Shown piece by piece: positions 32,704 to 42,257 of a DNA stretch of 42,257 bases. This stretch comes from Longibaculum muris (lineage in GTDB: Bacteria > Bacillota_I > Bacilli_A > Erysipelotrichales > Coprobacillaceae), in contig NZ_SMCQ01000028.1 in assembly GCF_004343035.1 (NCBI RefSeq), forward strand, positions 1 through 42,257, in the 5' to 3' direction. The translations under genes and the position numbers were made by a program. A model generated the notes under the pieces. It was not told the origin of the DNA. It worked only from the letters and a program-made list of their open reading frames with translations, and searched no databases. Position 1 is the stretch's first letter. Every line of letters begins with the position of its first letter.

Positions 32704-33937
32704 ATGAAAAAATATAAAGATTTATGGTTAGAAAAAAATTATATAAAAGTCATGTTGGCTAATATCATTACACGTTTAGGTGATGGCATTGATACAATTG
32801 CTTTTTCTTGGTTAGTTTATGAAGTAACAGGTTCAACGGTTTTAACCGCAAGTATTTTTGGTGTCAATGTGATTCCTAATTTAACTATCGGTTTAGTTTC
32901 AGGTGTGATTTGTCAGTATGTGAGTGAAAAACTGATGATGTTTGTTTGTGATTTAGGTCGTGCTCTTTGTGTCTTTTTGATTGCTTTTTTATATATGAGT
33001 GGTCATTTAGCTGTTTGGCATTTGTTTGTGATTACTTTTTTAAACAGTAGTTTTGAAGCTTTTAGAACACCTGTTGAAGCGAGTATTTATCCTAAAATTC
33101 TTTCAAAAGATCATTTAGATTTAGGAATTGCTTTAAAAGAAAGTTTTGTGAATGGGGCGAATTTTTTAGGCATTATTATTGCTCCTATATGTATTACGCT
33201 TTGGGGATTACATGGAGCTTTAATCATTGATGCTTTGAGTTTTGCATTATGTGGATTGATTATTTTAACAATGCAGAATATTCATGTGACTACAGAGGAT
33301 AAAATGACTTTATCAAAATGTTTCCAAGATTTAAAAGATGGTTTTGCTTATGTTAAAAAAGATAGATTTTTAGTTAAGTTATTAATTATTTTCTGTTTGA
33401 CTAATGCTTTATTTACCCCAATTAATTCCTTTGAAGCAGCTTTTGTAAAAGATGTCTTACACATGGGAAGTATTGGTATATCCTTATTTTCAATGGGATT
33501 TTTACTAGGTAATGTCCTCTTTTCACCTATGTTACCTTTCTTAAAGGAAAAATTCTTAGGTCGAAAGTTAATTGTATATGGTACGATGGTTGTTGGTATA
33601 ACAATGATTGGATATTCCTTATTGCCCAATGTTCCTAGTGAATTCCGATATATAGCTCTTACTTTAGTAGCCTTTTTTATGGGTGGAGCGATTGGAACCC
33701 TCAACTATCCTGTTCATTTAGCTTTATATAAACGCATTGAACCAACTTATCTTTCCCGTGTTCAATCAATTTGTGGAACTTGTGCAATGGCAATTGTCCC
33801 AATCAGTTCTTTTTTAGCCGGTGGTATTTCTGCCTTTGTTCCCCTTCAAATGATTTATTTAAGTTGTGCAATTCTCTTATTTATTTGTAGTATTTATATT
33901 TTCTTTCAAAAATTATTTTATGTTTTTAATCAATACT

Positions 33938-33939
<2 letters not shown>
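32704..33939 (+). CDS. MFS transporter, MefA/EntS-like
   Basis: A 411-residue major facilitator with about 12 membrane helices. The N-terminal RLGDGIDTIAFSWLVYEVTGS resembles the MFS_3 group, which includes macrolide exporters and enterobactin exporter EntS; the typical A-loop GRALCVFLIA follows helix 3. The substrate cannot be deduced. AGGGAGG fits ATG at 32704 (seven bases); ATG at 32698 is too close to it. Single gene; the MerR regulator 1.1 kb away is a possible but unsupported controller. Confidence 0.85.
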
Positions 33940-36301
<2,362 letters not shown>

Positions 36302-36364
36302 ATCATTTCCTCCTTAAGCATTATATAATAATTTATCCAAAAAACAAAGGTGAAAAATATGTAG

Positions 36365-36391
36365 AAAAAAGATATCATAAAATATGATACC
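36365..36391 (-). terminator. Intrinsic terminator of the PTS IIC gene
   Basis: Nine-bp stem GATATCATA/TATGATACC (36371-36379 with 36383-36391, one G-U in RNA), 3-nt loop, followed by six T on the minus strand. Confidence 0.8.
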
Positions 36392-36395
36392 TTCA

Positions 36396-37805
36396 CTATA
36401 ACATTGCACTTTCTGATTGTTTATTTTGATATTTTTCATAGGCAATGACAAATGGAATATAAATAAGTGTTGAAGCTACAATGACAATTAATTGTGAAAC
36501 TGCTCCCATAATACTTCCACCTGTTGCTAAGAATCCTAACAATAAAGGTGGCATTGTCCATGGAACTTCTAAAACAACACGTGGACAGAATCCAATTGTT
36601 GTTAAAAACCAACCAATTGTTAATCCAACAGCTGGAACAATCAAGAATGGAATCCCTAAAATTGGATTTAATACCATTGGTAAACCAAAAGTAATTGTTT
36701 CATTGATATTAAATAATCCAGGAACAAGTGATAATGAAGCAATTGCTTTATTATCTTCACGTTTAGCAAACATCCCCATGGCAATTAAAAGACCTAAAGT
36801 CACTCCAGAACCACCAATTTCACCAAACATTTGTAACATTGTTGTATTGAAAATATGTGGTATTTTCCCACTATGTGTTGCATATGCAGTTGTATTAGCA
36901 TAAAGCATTGGTCTAAAGATTGATTCTTTAACCGCTGAAATCATATTTTGACCATGGATTCCAACTAACCAAAACATTTGAGCTAATGTATACATTAAAC
37001 ATACAGCTAAAATATTGTCGCCAATAATTTTAGTTAATGGTTCTTGCACAGCTGTTTTAATAATATCATTAATATATTGACCAGTTATTAATTGTACAAG
37101 CCATCCAATCATTCCAACAACTAATAATGTTAAAAATGTTGGAATCAAGACTTCAAAAGCACGTGTAACTCCTGGTGGAACTTGTTCAGGCATCTTGATT
37201 TTTAAAGCATCCATTTTACGAAAAGCATGATAAATCTCTAATGCTAAAATTCCAATAATTAAAGCTGTAAATAAACCAGTTGCGCCTAAATAATCAGCAT
37301 TAAAACCAGTAAAAGTCCCTACTTGAGATAAATCAGTCACACCATTTTTAGTTAAAACATCACCAATCGAAATAGCTTTATCTGCTTTATCAGTTAACCC
37401 ACTAGCTAGTGATGTGATGGTATGTGCAGTTGGTGTCACAACCGCCCATGACATAAATCCAACAACTGCTGGAAATGCTCCTGTTTCCCCATTTGCTTCT
37501 CCTATTTCTTGAGCAACTAACATAACAATTCCAACTGAAATACATGAGATTGTACAAAATTGAATGGCAGAAAAAACCGCATTAACAGGTTCTAATACCA
37601 TAATTGGACTAAAGATTCCCCCTAATCCTTGAGCATTCCCTTCTACCAATGTATCATTAACCAATACATTTGTCCAAAGTACACTCATCGCTCCAGCAAT
37701 TGTAGCTGGCATAAAGTTTTGAAACGCATTTTTAATAGCACCTAAGTATTTATTCTGTCCAGCCCAAGCGCCAATACGTCCAAGCTTATCAGCAAAAACA
37801 TCCAT
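36396..37805 (-). CDS. PTS cellobiose/lactose-type IIC permease
   Basis: A 469-residue membrane component of the lactose/cellobiose PTS family that translocates and phosphorylates the sugar. It starts with the family's FADKLGRIGAWAGQNKYLGA stretch, has about ten helices and the substrate loop LFNINETITFGLPMVLNP, including the conserved NE(P/T) motif region and the preceding GIHG segment. No IIA or IIB is fused or adjacent, so it must use components encoded elsewhere, perhaps the orphan IIB at 5146-5448. AAGGAGG precedes ATG. Its promoter carries a small dyad over the -10. First gene of the beta-glucoside locus. Confidence 0.92.
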   Translation of the reverse strand: MDVFADKLGRIGAWAGQNKYLGAIKNAFQNFMPATIAGAMSVLWTNVLVNDTLVEGNAQGLGGIFSPIMVLEPVNAVFSAIQFCTISCISVGIVMLVAQEIGEANGETGAFPAVVGFMSWAVVTPTAHTITSLASGLTDKADKAISIGDVLTKNGVTDLSQVGTFTGFNADYLGATGLFTALIIGILALEIYHAFRKMDALKIKMPEQVPPGVTRAFEVLIPTFLTLLVVGMIGWLVQLITGQYINDIIKTAVQEPLTKIIGDNILAVCLMYTLAQMFWLVGIHGQNMISAVKESIFRPMLYANTTAYATHSGKIPHIFNTTMLQMFGEIGGSGVTLGLLIAMGMFAKREDNKAIASLSLVPGLFNINETITFGLPMVLNPILGIPFLIVPAVGLTIGWFLTTIGFCPRVVLEVPWTMPPLLLGFLATGGSIMGAVSQLIVIVASTLIYIPFVIAYEKYQNKQSESAML

Positions 37806-37826
37806 TTTCTTTTCCTCCTTATCTAG

Positions 37827-37859
37827 ACACTATTATAAAGTGTGTAGAAAAAGAAACAA
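37827..37859 (-). promoter_or_regulatory. Promoter and possible operator of the PTS IIC gene
   Basis: On the minus strand TTGTTT (37859-37854), 16-bp spacer, TATAAT (37837-37832). The -10 lies between the arms of an inverted repeat, ACACT/AGTGT (37827-37831 with 37839-37843), a candidate site for the RpiR regulator. Confidence 0.55.
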
Positions 37860-37933
37860 TAAATCTAAAAGCTGTTGGTTTGTTTATTTAAAATATATAA
37901 AAATGTGATTTTAAAAATAAATTTTTTATTTAA

Positions 37934-37967
37934 GAAAAGAGTGAATCTCTCTTTTAAGACTCACTCT
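37934..37967 (-). terminator. Intrinsic terminator of the MATE gene
   Basis: Outer seven-bp stem AGAGTGA/TCACTCT (37938-37944 with 37961-37967) with a smaller TCT/AGA-type inner helix, followed by TTTCTT on the minus strand. The arm lies in the last codons of the MATE gene. Confidence 0.6.
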
Positions 37968-39312
37968 CTGTCTCATATTCAGGTAACCAATTGACTTTAT
38001 GATAATAAACAATAAACATAATTGCACATGTCACCCAAGTCACTGGCCATCCCATAAAGACAAAATAAATACTAGACGTCAACTTTGTCACAATTGCCAA
38101 ATAAATTTGTCTTAAAATAACAAAGTTAAAAACCATAATATACATTGGAACAGATGATTTACCAGCTCCTCTTAAAACCCCATTGTAAATTTGGACAACT
38201 GGTAAAACAATATAGAATGGTACAAAGGCCATTTGCATTGTTCGTCCAGCATTAACAACATCAATTTCACTATTAAAAATAGCAATAAACTCTTTACCAA
38301 AGAAGAATAAAGAAATAGCCATTGTACCTATAACTGCCATTGTCATCCATAATGCAATTTTTGATCCACGTTTCACACGATCATATTGCTTAGCTCCAAT
38401 ATTTTGACCAACAAAGGTTGTAATTGCCATATTGAAACTTTGTAATGGTAAATTGACAAAACCATCAATTCTAATAGAAGCAGAGTATCCTGCAACGACA
38501 CTTGAACCAAACGCATTAACATATGATTGCACAATAACATTAGATAAAGAAACAATACTTTGTTGAAGTCCCGTTGGCAAACCAATCATAACAATCTTTT
38601 TTAAAATTGGTATATCAAAACGGATATTCTTTAAATTCAAACGATGAGCTCCATCACTTTTCATTAATACGAGCACAACCATTAAACTGCTTATTGCCTG
38701 GGCAATGAGAGTTGCATATCCCGCTCCAGCAACACCTAAATGTAGATATTTGACAAATAAAAAATCTAAAATAATATTAATGATACATGCTATGATTAAA
38801 AAATACAAAGGCCGCTTGGAATCTCCAATAGCACGTAAAATTCCTGAACCCATATTATAAATTAAGTTAAAGGATATACCAGCAAAATAAATTGCTAAAT
38901 ATGTTGAAGATTCTTGAAAAACATCAGCAGGTATTCCTACTGCATGTAACATTGGATTTGTTCCTAATATTCCAACAATTGTTAAAACAATTGACATGAC
39001 AATCGTCAAAGCAGCTGAACTATGAACAGCTTTCTTTAATCGTTTATCATCACCTGCACCAAAATATTGAGCAATAATAACCCCAGCACCAGTTGCTAAT
39101 CCCATAAAAAAGCCAATCAGCATATTAATAATTGGTGAAGAAGCTCCTACTGCAGCTAAAGCTTGTTTACTTACATAGTTTCCAACAACATAGGCATCCA
39201 CTGTGTTATAAAGTTGTTGAAACAAATTTCCCACTAAAAGAGGTATTGAAAACCAAAAGATTGATTTTGCGATACTTCCATGTATTAAATCAGTAGATTG
39301 ATTCTTATCCAT
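37954..39312 (-). CDS. MATE family efflux transporter
   Basis: A 452-residue multidrug and toxin extrusion protein with about 12 helices in two homologous halves. The N-terminal IAKSIFWFSIPLLVGNLFQQ and LYNTVDAYVVGNYV segments, and the matching LPTGLQQSIVSLSNVIVQSY at the start of the second half, are typical. It would exchange Na+ or H+ for an organic cation or drug; substrate unknown. AAAGGGGG precedes ATG. Monocistronic; no regulator is adjacent. Confidence 0.9.
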   Translation of the reverse strand: MDKNQSTDLIHGSIAKSIFWFSIPLLVGNLFQQLYNTVDAYVVGNYVSKQALAAVGASSPIINMLIGFFMGLATGAGVIIAQYFGAGDDKRLKKAVHSSAALTIVMSIVLTIVGILGTNPMLHAVGIPADVFQESSTYLAIYFAGISFNLIYNMGSGILRAIGDSKRPLYFLIIACIINIILDFLFVKYLHLGVAGAGYATLIAQAISSLMVVLVLMKSDGAHRLNLKNIRFDIPILKKIVMIGLPTGLQQSIVSLSNVIVQSYVNAFGSSVVAGYSASIRIDGFVNLPLQSFNMAITTFVGQNIGAKQYDRVKRGSKIALWMTMAVIGTMAISLFFFGKEFIAIFNSEIDVVNAGRTMQMAFVPFYIVLPVVQIYNGVLRGAGKSSVPMYIMVFNFVILRQIYLAIVTKLTSSIYFVFMGWPVTWVTCAIMFIVYYHKVNWLPEYETESES

Positions 39313-39413
39313 ACAAAATCCCCCTTTATGTTTCTTTATTTTACAATATTTTTACATAAAAGAAAGGATAATTTCATGGTGTGAAAATAATTTTATTTTT
39401 TCTTATTTTTCTA

Positions 39414-39419
39414 TATAAT
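39414..39419 (+). promoter_or_regulatory. -10 element of the HAD gene
   Basis: A perfect TATAAT 20 bp before the HAD start, in T-rich DNA; the -35 (TTTTAT) is poor. Confidence 0.45.
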
Positions 39420-39438
39420 AAAGACGTGGAGGATGAGT

Positions 39439-40290
39439 ATGAGTAAGAAAATTATATTTTTTGATGTTGATGGAACATTGGTTGATGTGAGACCAGCTAG
39501 AGAGTATATTCCTGAATCAACAGTAAAAGCAGTTCAAGAAACGAGAAAACAAGGAAATTTGTGTTTTTTATGTACAGGGAGAAGTAAAGCAGAAATTTAT
39601 TCACATATTTTAGAAGTTGGTTTTGATGGTATTATTGGAGCTGGTGGTGGATTTGTTGAAATAGGTGATGAGATGTTATATCATAAGATGGTTTCTCAAT
39701 CTGCTATTAATCATGTTGTTGATTTTTTTGAAGAACATGGTTTTGATTATTACATTGAAAGTAATGGTGGTCTATATGCGAGTCAAAATTTAGTTCCTCG
39801 CCTAGAAAGAATTATGTATGGTGATTTAGAAAATGATCCCCTTGCTAGAAAAAAGAAAGAAGAAGAACCAAGTCACTTTATTCCTTCTTTAAAAGTTGGA
39901 TATGATTTACATCGTGGTGATGTTAATAAGATTTGTTTCTTAGAAAAAGAAGGATTTGCATTTGAAACAATCAGAAATGAATTTGAAAAAGAGTTTAATG
40001 TGATTCATTGTACGGTTCCTATTTTTGGTGACAACAGTGGTGAACTTTCTGTTCCTGGTGTTAATAAAGCCTCAGCGATTGAAGCTCTCATTACACATTT
40101 AGGCATCCCAAAAGAAAATACATATGCTTTTGGTGATGGTTTAAATGATATTGATATGTTAGAATATTGCCAACATGGTATTGCTGTTGGAAATGCAGCC
40201 AAGGGACTTAAAGATATTGCTGATGAAATAACAGATGATATTGCTGAAGATGGTATTTATCATTCTATGAAGAAACATGGTTTAATATAA
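39439..40290 (+). CDS. Cof-like HAD phosphatase
   Basis: A 283-residue HAD hydrolase with motif I IIFFDVDGTLVD (two catalytic Asp), Thr of FLCTGRSK, and GDGLNDIDMLEY as motif IV. It resembles the HAD protein at 5636-6484 in its motifs and cap. GTGGAGG lies directly before ATG at 39433, too close, and six bases before ATG at 39439, which is therefore the likely start. Probably a sugar-phosphate phosphatase; substrate unknown. Single gene between the divergent MATE gene and a convergent anti-sigma gene. Confidence 0.88.
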   Translation: MSKKIIFFDVDGTLVDVRPAREYIPESTVKAVQETRKQGNLCFLCTGRSKAEIYSHILEVGFDGIIGAGGGFVEIGDEMLYHKMVSQSAINHVVDFFEEHGFDYYIESNGGLYASQNLVPRLERIMYGDLENDPLARKKKEEEPSHFIPSLKVGYDLHRGDVNKICFLEKEGFAFETIRNEFEKEFNVIHCTVPIFGDNSGELSVPGVNKASAIEALITHLGIPKENTYAFGDGLNDIDMLEYCQHGIAVGNAAKGLKDIADEITDDIAEDGIYHSMKKHGLI

Positions 40291-40326
40291 ATAGACAAGA
40301 TAGAGATTTCTATCTTGTCTATTTTT
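40290..40326. terminator. Terminator between the HAD and anti-sigma genes
   Basis: Fifteen-bp perfect stem AATAGACAAGATAGA/TCTATCTTGTCTATT (40290-40304 with 40309-40323) and 4-nt loop, followed by TTT on the plus strand and TTTATATT on the minus strand. It serves the convergent pair. Confidence 0.88.
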
Positions 40327-41395
40327 GTAATTCTGATAATTTGATATCATCAATATAAATATATTGAATATTATCCTTTTTTATCATTTTTAAGAGGTCA
40401 TTTTTATTGACAATTATTCTTAAACCAGAAACCTGAAAACCATTTTTAGCACATTTATATGTTTCTTTTAATGAAGAATAATCCATAGAATTACTTGCCT
40501 TTGAAATCATATTATATTCTTTTTCATGATCTAATAACATTTTTAAATTAGATAAATAATATTGTTGTAATATATCTGGTGTTATAGAATTATTGTTTTC
40601 TATATAGAAATGGGGATATTTTCTTTTAGCATCTTCGGTTAAATCATACATACTTAATTTATATAAACTTATTCCTCTTGCAAGTGTTGGATCATCTTGA
40701 CTCCATAAATCAGTTGCCATCCAAAGAAATTTAACTTGATTATATCGTTTCATAAAATCAATTGTTTTTTCTAATGAATAAGGTTTATCAAAACTAATTG
40801 AAACATTTAATAATGATGATTCTGGCAGCTTTTCTATTTCATTTAAAGTTTTATCATTAATTTTAAATAAATCTTTGCCATACCCATTATTTTCAGATAA
40901 AGATAAGTTCAAAAACTCATAGGACATTCTAGAAAAATAGTGTTCACCATTAAAATCTTCTATAGACATTTTTGATTGGTTGATATTTATTATTGCATTA
41001 TAAGAATCATCTACATACAATTTATCAAATAAATTATGAAATTTTACTTTTAATTCATAGTTTCCTAACCCCAAAGATTGTATATCATGGTTTGGATAAT
41101 ATCCATAATTTGGACAATAAATTTCACACCAAGTTTGTAAAACAATTTTAAAAGTTTTTCCAGAGAATGTTTCACTTTGCTCATCTACAATAAGATTTTC
41201 TTCATGAAAAGGATTGTAATATATATAATCTGATATATATTGATATCCTTTAGCTATAGTAACAATTACAAGTGTGATAATAATTGTAAAGATGATAATT
41301 CTTGAATAAATTTTTTTGTGAATTATCTTTTTTATTTTTTTATTTGTTCCTTCATCATCTAATTTTAATAATTCATCTAATTGATCTTTTTTCAT
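40319..41395 (-). CDS. Anti-sigma factor-like membrane protein (Sigma_reg type)
   Basis: A 358-residue single-pass membrane protein: cytoplasmic basic N-terminus (1-30), membrane helix (about 32-50), then a large outer domain. The segment LNVSISFDKPYSLEKTIDFM followed by FLWMATDLW is typical of the sigma-regulator C-terminal domain found in anti-sigma proteins of Bacillus-type operons. The N-terminal part would hold the sigma factor at the membrane; the signal is unknown. AGAGGAGG lies before ATG, and ATG overlaps the sigma TGA stop (ATGA), so the two are coupled. Confidence 0.8.
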   Translation of the reverse strand: MKKDQLDELLKLDDEGTNKKIKKIIHKKIYSRIIIFTIIITLVIVTIAKGYQYISDYIYYNPFHEENLIVDEQSETFSGKTFKIVLQTWCEIYCPNYGYYPNHDIQSLGLGNYELKVKFHNLFDKLYVDDSYNAIININQSKMSIEDFNGEHYFSRMSYEFLNLSLSENNGYGKDLFKINDKTLNEIEKLPESSLLNVSISFDKPYSLEKTIDFMKRYNQVKFLWMATDLWSQDDPTLARGISLYKLSMYDLTEDAKRKYPHFYIENNNSITPDILQQYYLSNLKMLLDHEKEYNMISKASNSMDYSSLKETYKCAKNGFQVSGLRIIVNKNDLLKMIKKDNIQYIYIDDIKLSELQK

Positions 41396-41883
41396 AAATA
41401 ATCCTCCTCTATACTTAGTTTTCTTAATTTTTCTTTAACACGATAACGAATCACTCGCATATAATTCACACTAATATTTAATATTTGTGAAATCTCAACA
41501 TCACTTAAATCATCTTGAACAGATAATAAAATGACTTCTCTTTCTATTTTAGGTAATTGATAGATATTTTTATATAACCATCTTTTATGTTCCTCATGAA
41601 TGCACTCTTTTAAAACATCATCAGAACTTTGAAAACAATCAAAATGAATTTCAGTTTGAGTATATACATATTTCTTTTTCTTTGTCATATTATAGAATTC
41701 ATTTTTTAAAACAGTATATAACCAAGCTTTTAGATTTCCATCTTCAAAGCTCAATAATGCTTTAACAAAAGTATTCATCACTAAATCTTCTGCATCTGCT
41801 TTTTGATGAGTAAGAGAAAAGGCAAAAAGGAACAGAGAATAGTAATATTTTTGATAAAGCAAATCAATTTCATCTTTTTTCAC
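41392..41883 (-). CDS. ECF-type RNA polymerase sigma factor
   Basis: A 163-residue sigma-70 family protein with region 2 (LYQKYYYSLFLFAFSLTHQK, then ADAEDLVMNTFVKAL) and region 4 helix-turn-helix (LPKIEREVILLSVQDDLSDV, then EISQILNISVNYMRVIRYRV), no regions 1 or 3: an extracytoplasmic-function factor. GTG at 41883 is chosen because GGGAGGGGAG lies just before it; ATG at 41901 lies upstream of that site. It heads an operon with its probable anti-sigma protein. Confidence 0.88.
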   Translation of the reverse strand: MKKDEIDLLYQKYYYSLFLFAFSLTHQKADAEDLVMNTFVKALLSFEDGNLKAWLYTVLKNEFYNMTKKKKYVYTQTEIHFDCFQSSDDVLKECIHEEHKRWLYKNIYQLPKIEREVILLSVQDDLSDVEISQILNISVNYMRVIRYRVKEKLRKLSIEEDYL

Positions 41884-41911
41884 GTTTCTCCCCTCCCTCA
41901 TCTATATAACA

Positions 41912-41920
41912 ATCATATCA
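41912..41920 (-). promoter_or_regulatory. Extended -10 promoter of the sigma operon
   Basis: TGaTATGAT on the minus strand, about 30 bp before the GTG start. No good -35. A typical ECF autoregulatory promoter is not apparent. Confidence 0.45.
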
Positions 41921-41940
41921 CATAATAATTACATAATATT

Positions 41941-41982
41941 TTAAAAATAAAAATGAGATAGCTATTTTTAACTATCTCATTT
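41941..41982 (-). terminator. Intrinsic terminator of the Rpn-like gene
   Basis: Eleven-bp stem AAATGAGATAG/CTATCTCATTT (41951-41961 with 41972-41982), followed on the minus strand by TTATTTTT. Confidence 0.85.
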
Positions 41983-41991
41983 CAATATGAC

Positions 41992-42257
41992 TTACGATAA
42001 AACATTCATCAGTTCTTCTTCACTTTTCGCATCAATAATCTTGATTGTTAAAGCATCTATTTTGTCATCTGAACTTTCCTCTATCTTCATAATCAGTTCC
42101 TTTGATACAAATCCAAATTTGCTTTTTAGTTGATTTACAATGGTTTGGATTTTCCCTTGTTTAAGTCCTCTCATTTCACTTTCTAATTTAAATTCCTCTA
42201 GTACCTGACACATGTCTACTTCCTCCCTTTCTTCTTTCTCTATCCTTATGACTAGTT
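41992..42257 (-). CDS. C-terminal part of an Rpn-type nuclease/transposase-like protein, cut by the window edge
   Basis: The frame is open from the stop at 41992 to the window edge, reading EEREEVDMCQVLEEFKLE and then MRGLKQGKIQTIVNQLKSKF. This matches the C-terminal helical tail of Rpn-family (PD-(D/E)XK, recombination-promoting nuclease, formerly 'putative transposase') proteins, where MC..LEE.K.E is followed by a Gly-rich repeat. The ATG at 42213 is an internal Met, not a start. The catalytic part lies outside the window, so intactness cannot be judged. Confidence 0.7.
   Translation of the reverse strand, partial: LVIRIEKEEREEVDMCQVLEEFKLESEMRGLKQGKIQTIVNQLKSKFGFVSKELIMKIEESSDDKIDALTIKIIDAKSEEELMNVLS

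Noticed and set aside
33348-33704. Minus-strand frame inside the MFS gene
   Set aside because: Antisense shadow; no ribosome binding site, and the plus-strand MFS protein is clear.

Overview
The window is a stretch of chromosome from an AT-rich, spore-forming, Gram-positive gut-type Firmicute. Gene content and protein style point to class Erysipelotrichia (Coprobacillus/Faecalibacillus-like), but this is inference without a database search. Supporting observations are the two sporulation genes gpr and spoIIP, MEP-pathway isoprenoid genes (ispG, ispH), strong AGGAGG ribosome binding sites, and many phosphosugar regulators and PTS parts. Two gene blocks resemble those of Bacillus: rpsT divergent from gpr-spoIIP, and ispH / yqfQ / cshB / nfo. 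UGA is a stop codon here: spoIIP and the sigma-factor gene end in TGA inside ATGA overlaps. I saw no rRNA, tRNA, CRISPR array, prophage or complete insertion sequence.

Layout. 1-453: no gene; a leftward promoter and a terminator. 454-5136: a DUF1848 protein, a TIGR00266 protein, methylglyoxal synthase, a HAD phosphatase and two RpiR-type regulators. 5146-7880: an orphan PTS IIB with an unusual 5' leader, a HAD phosphatase and pyrimidine-nucleoside phosphorylase. 7959-12124: a large secreted, probably wall-anchored GH3 glycosidase followed by a PrsA-like lipoprotein. 12291-13877: two tandem divergent RpiR regulators. 13998-17412: fmt, a small two-helix membrane protein coupled to spoIIP, gpr, and rpsT. 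17486-23196: pepF and four membrane proteins, three of unknown function. 23324-26276: ispG, then a GntR-controlled ABC transporter operon. 26434-32585: yqfT-like gene, nfo, cshB, yqfQ-like gene, a membrane-anchored MutS-like ATPase, a membrane-tethered MerR regulator and ispH. 32704-39312: MFS transporter, a beta-glucoside set (GH1, RpiR, PTS IIC) and a MATE exporter. 39439-42257: HAD phosphatase, ECF sigma/anti-sigma pair and the tail of an Rpn-type nuclease.

How the genes work together. The carbohydrate theme dominates. An exported GH3 enzyme, with a possible secretion foldase beside it, would release sugars; a PTS IIC and 6-phospho-beta-glucosidase would import and split beta-glucosides; RpiR regulators would sense phosphosugars; HAD phosphatases and methylglyoxal synthase would relieve sugar-phosphate stress. 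The observations I rate highest are: the MerR/MutS-like pair joined by a promoter with a 19-bp spacer and a central dyad, typical of MerR activation; the leader of the PTS IIB gene, which can form two mutually exclusive hairpins around the Shine-Dalgarno site; three related RpiR-like regulators with a non-canonical SIS motif; and an unrecognised small membrane protein translationally coupled to a short SpoIIP.

Many CDS starts were moved downstream of the longest open frame because a clear ribosome binding site fits an internal start; the reason is given per gene.
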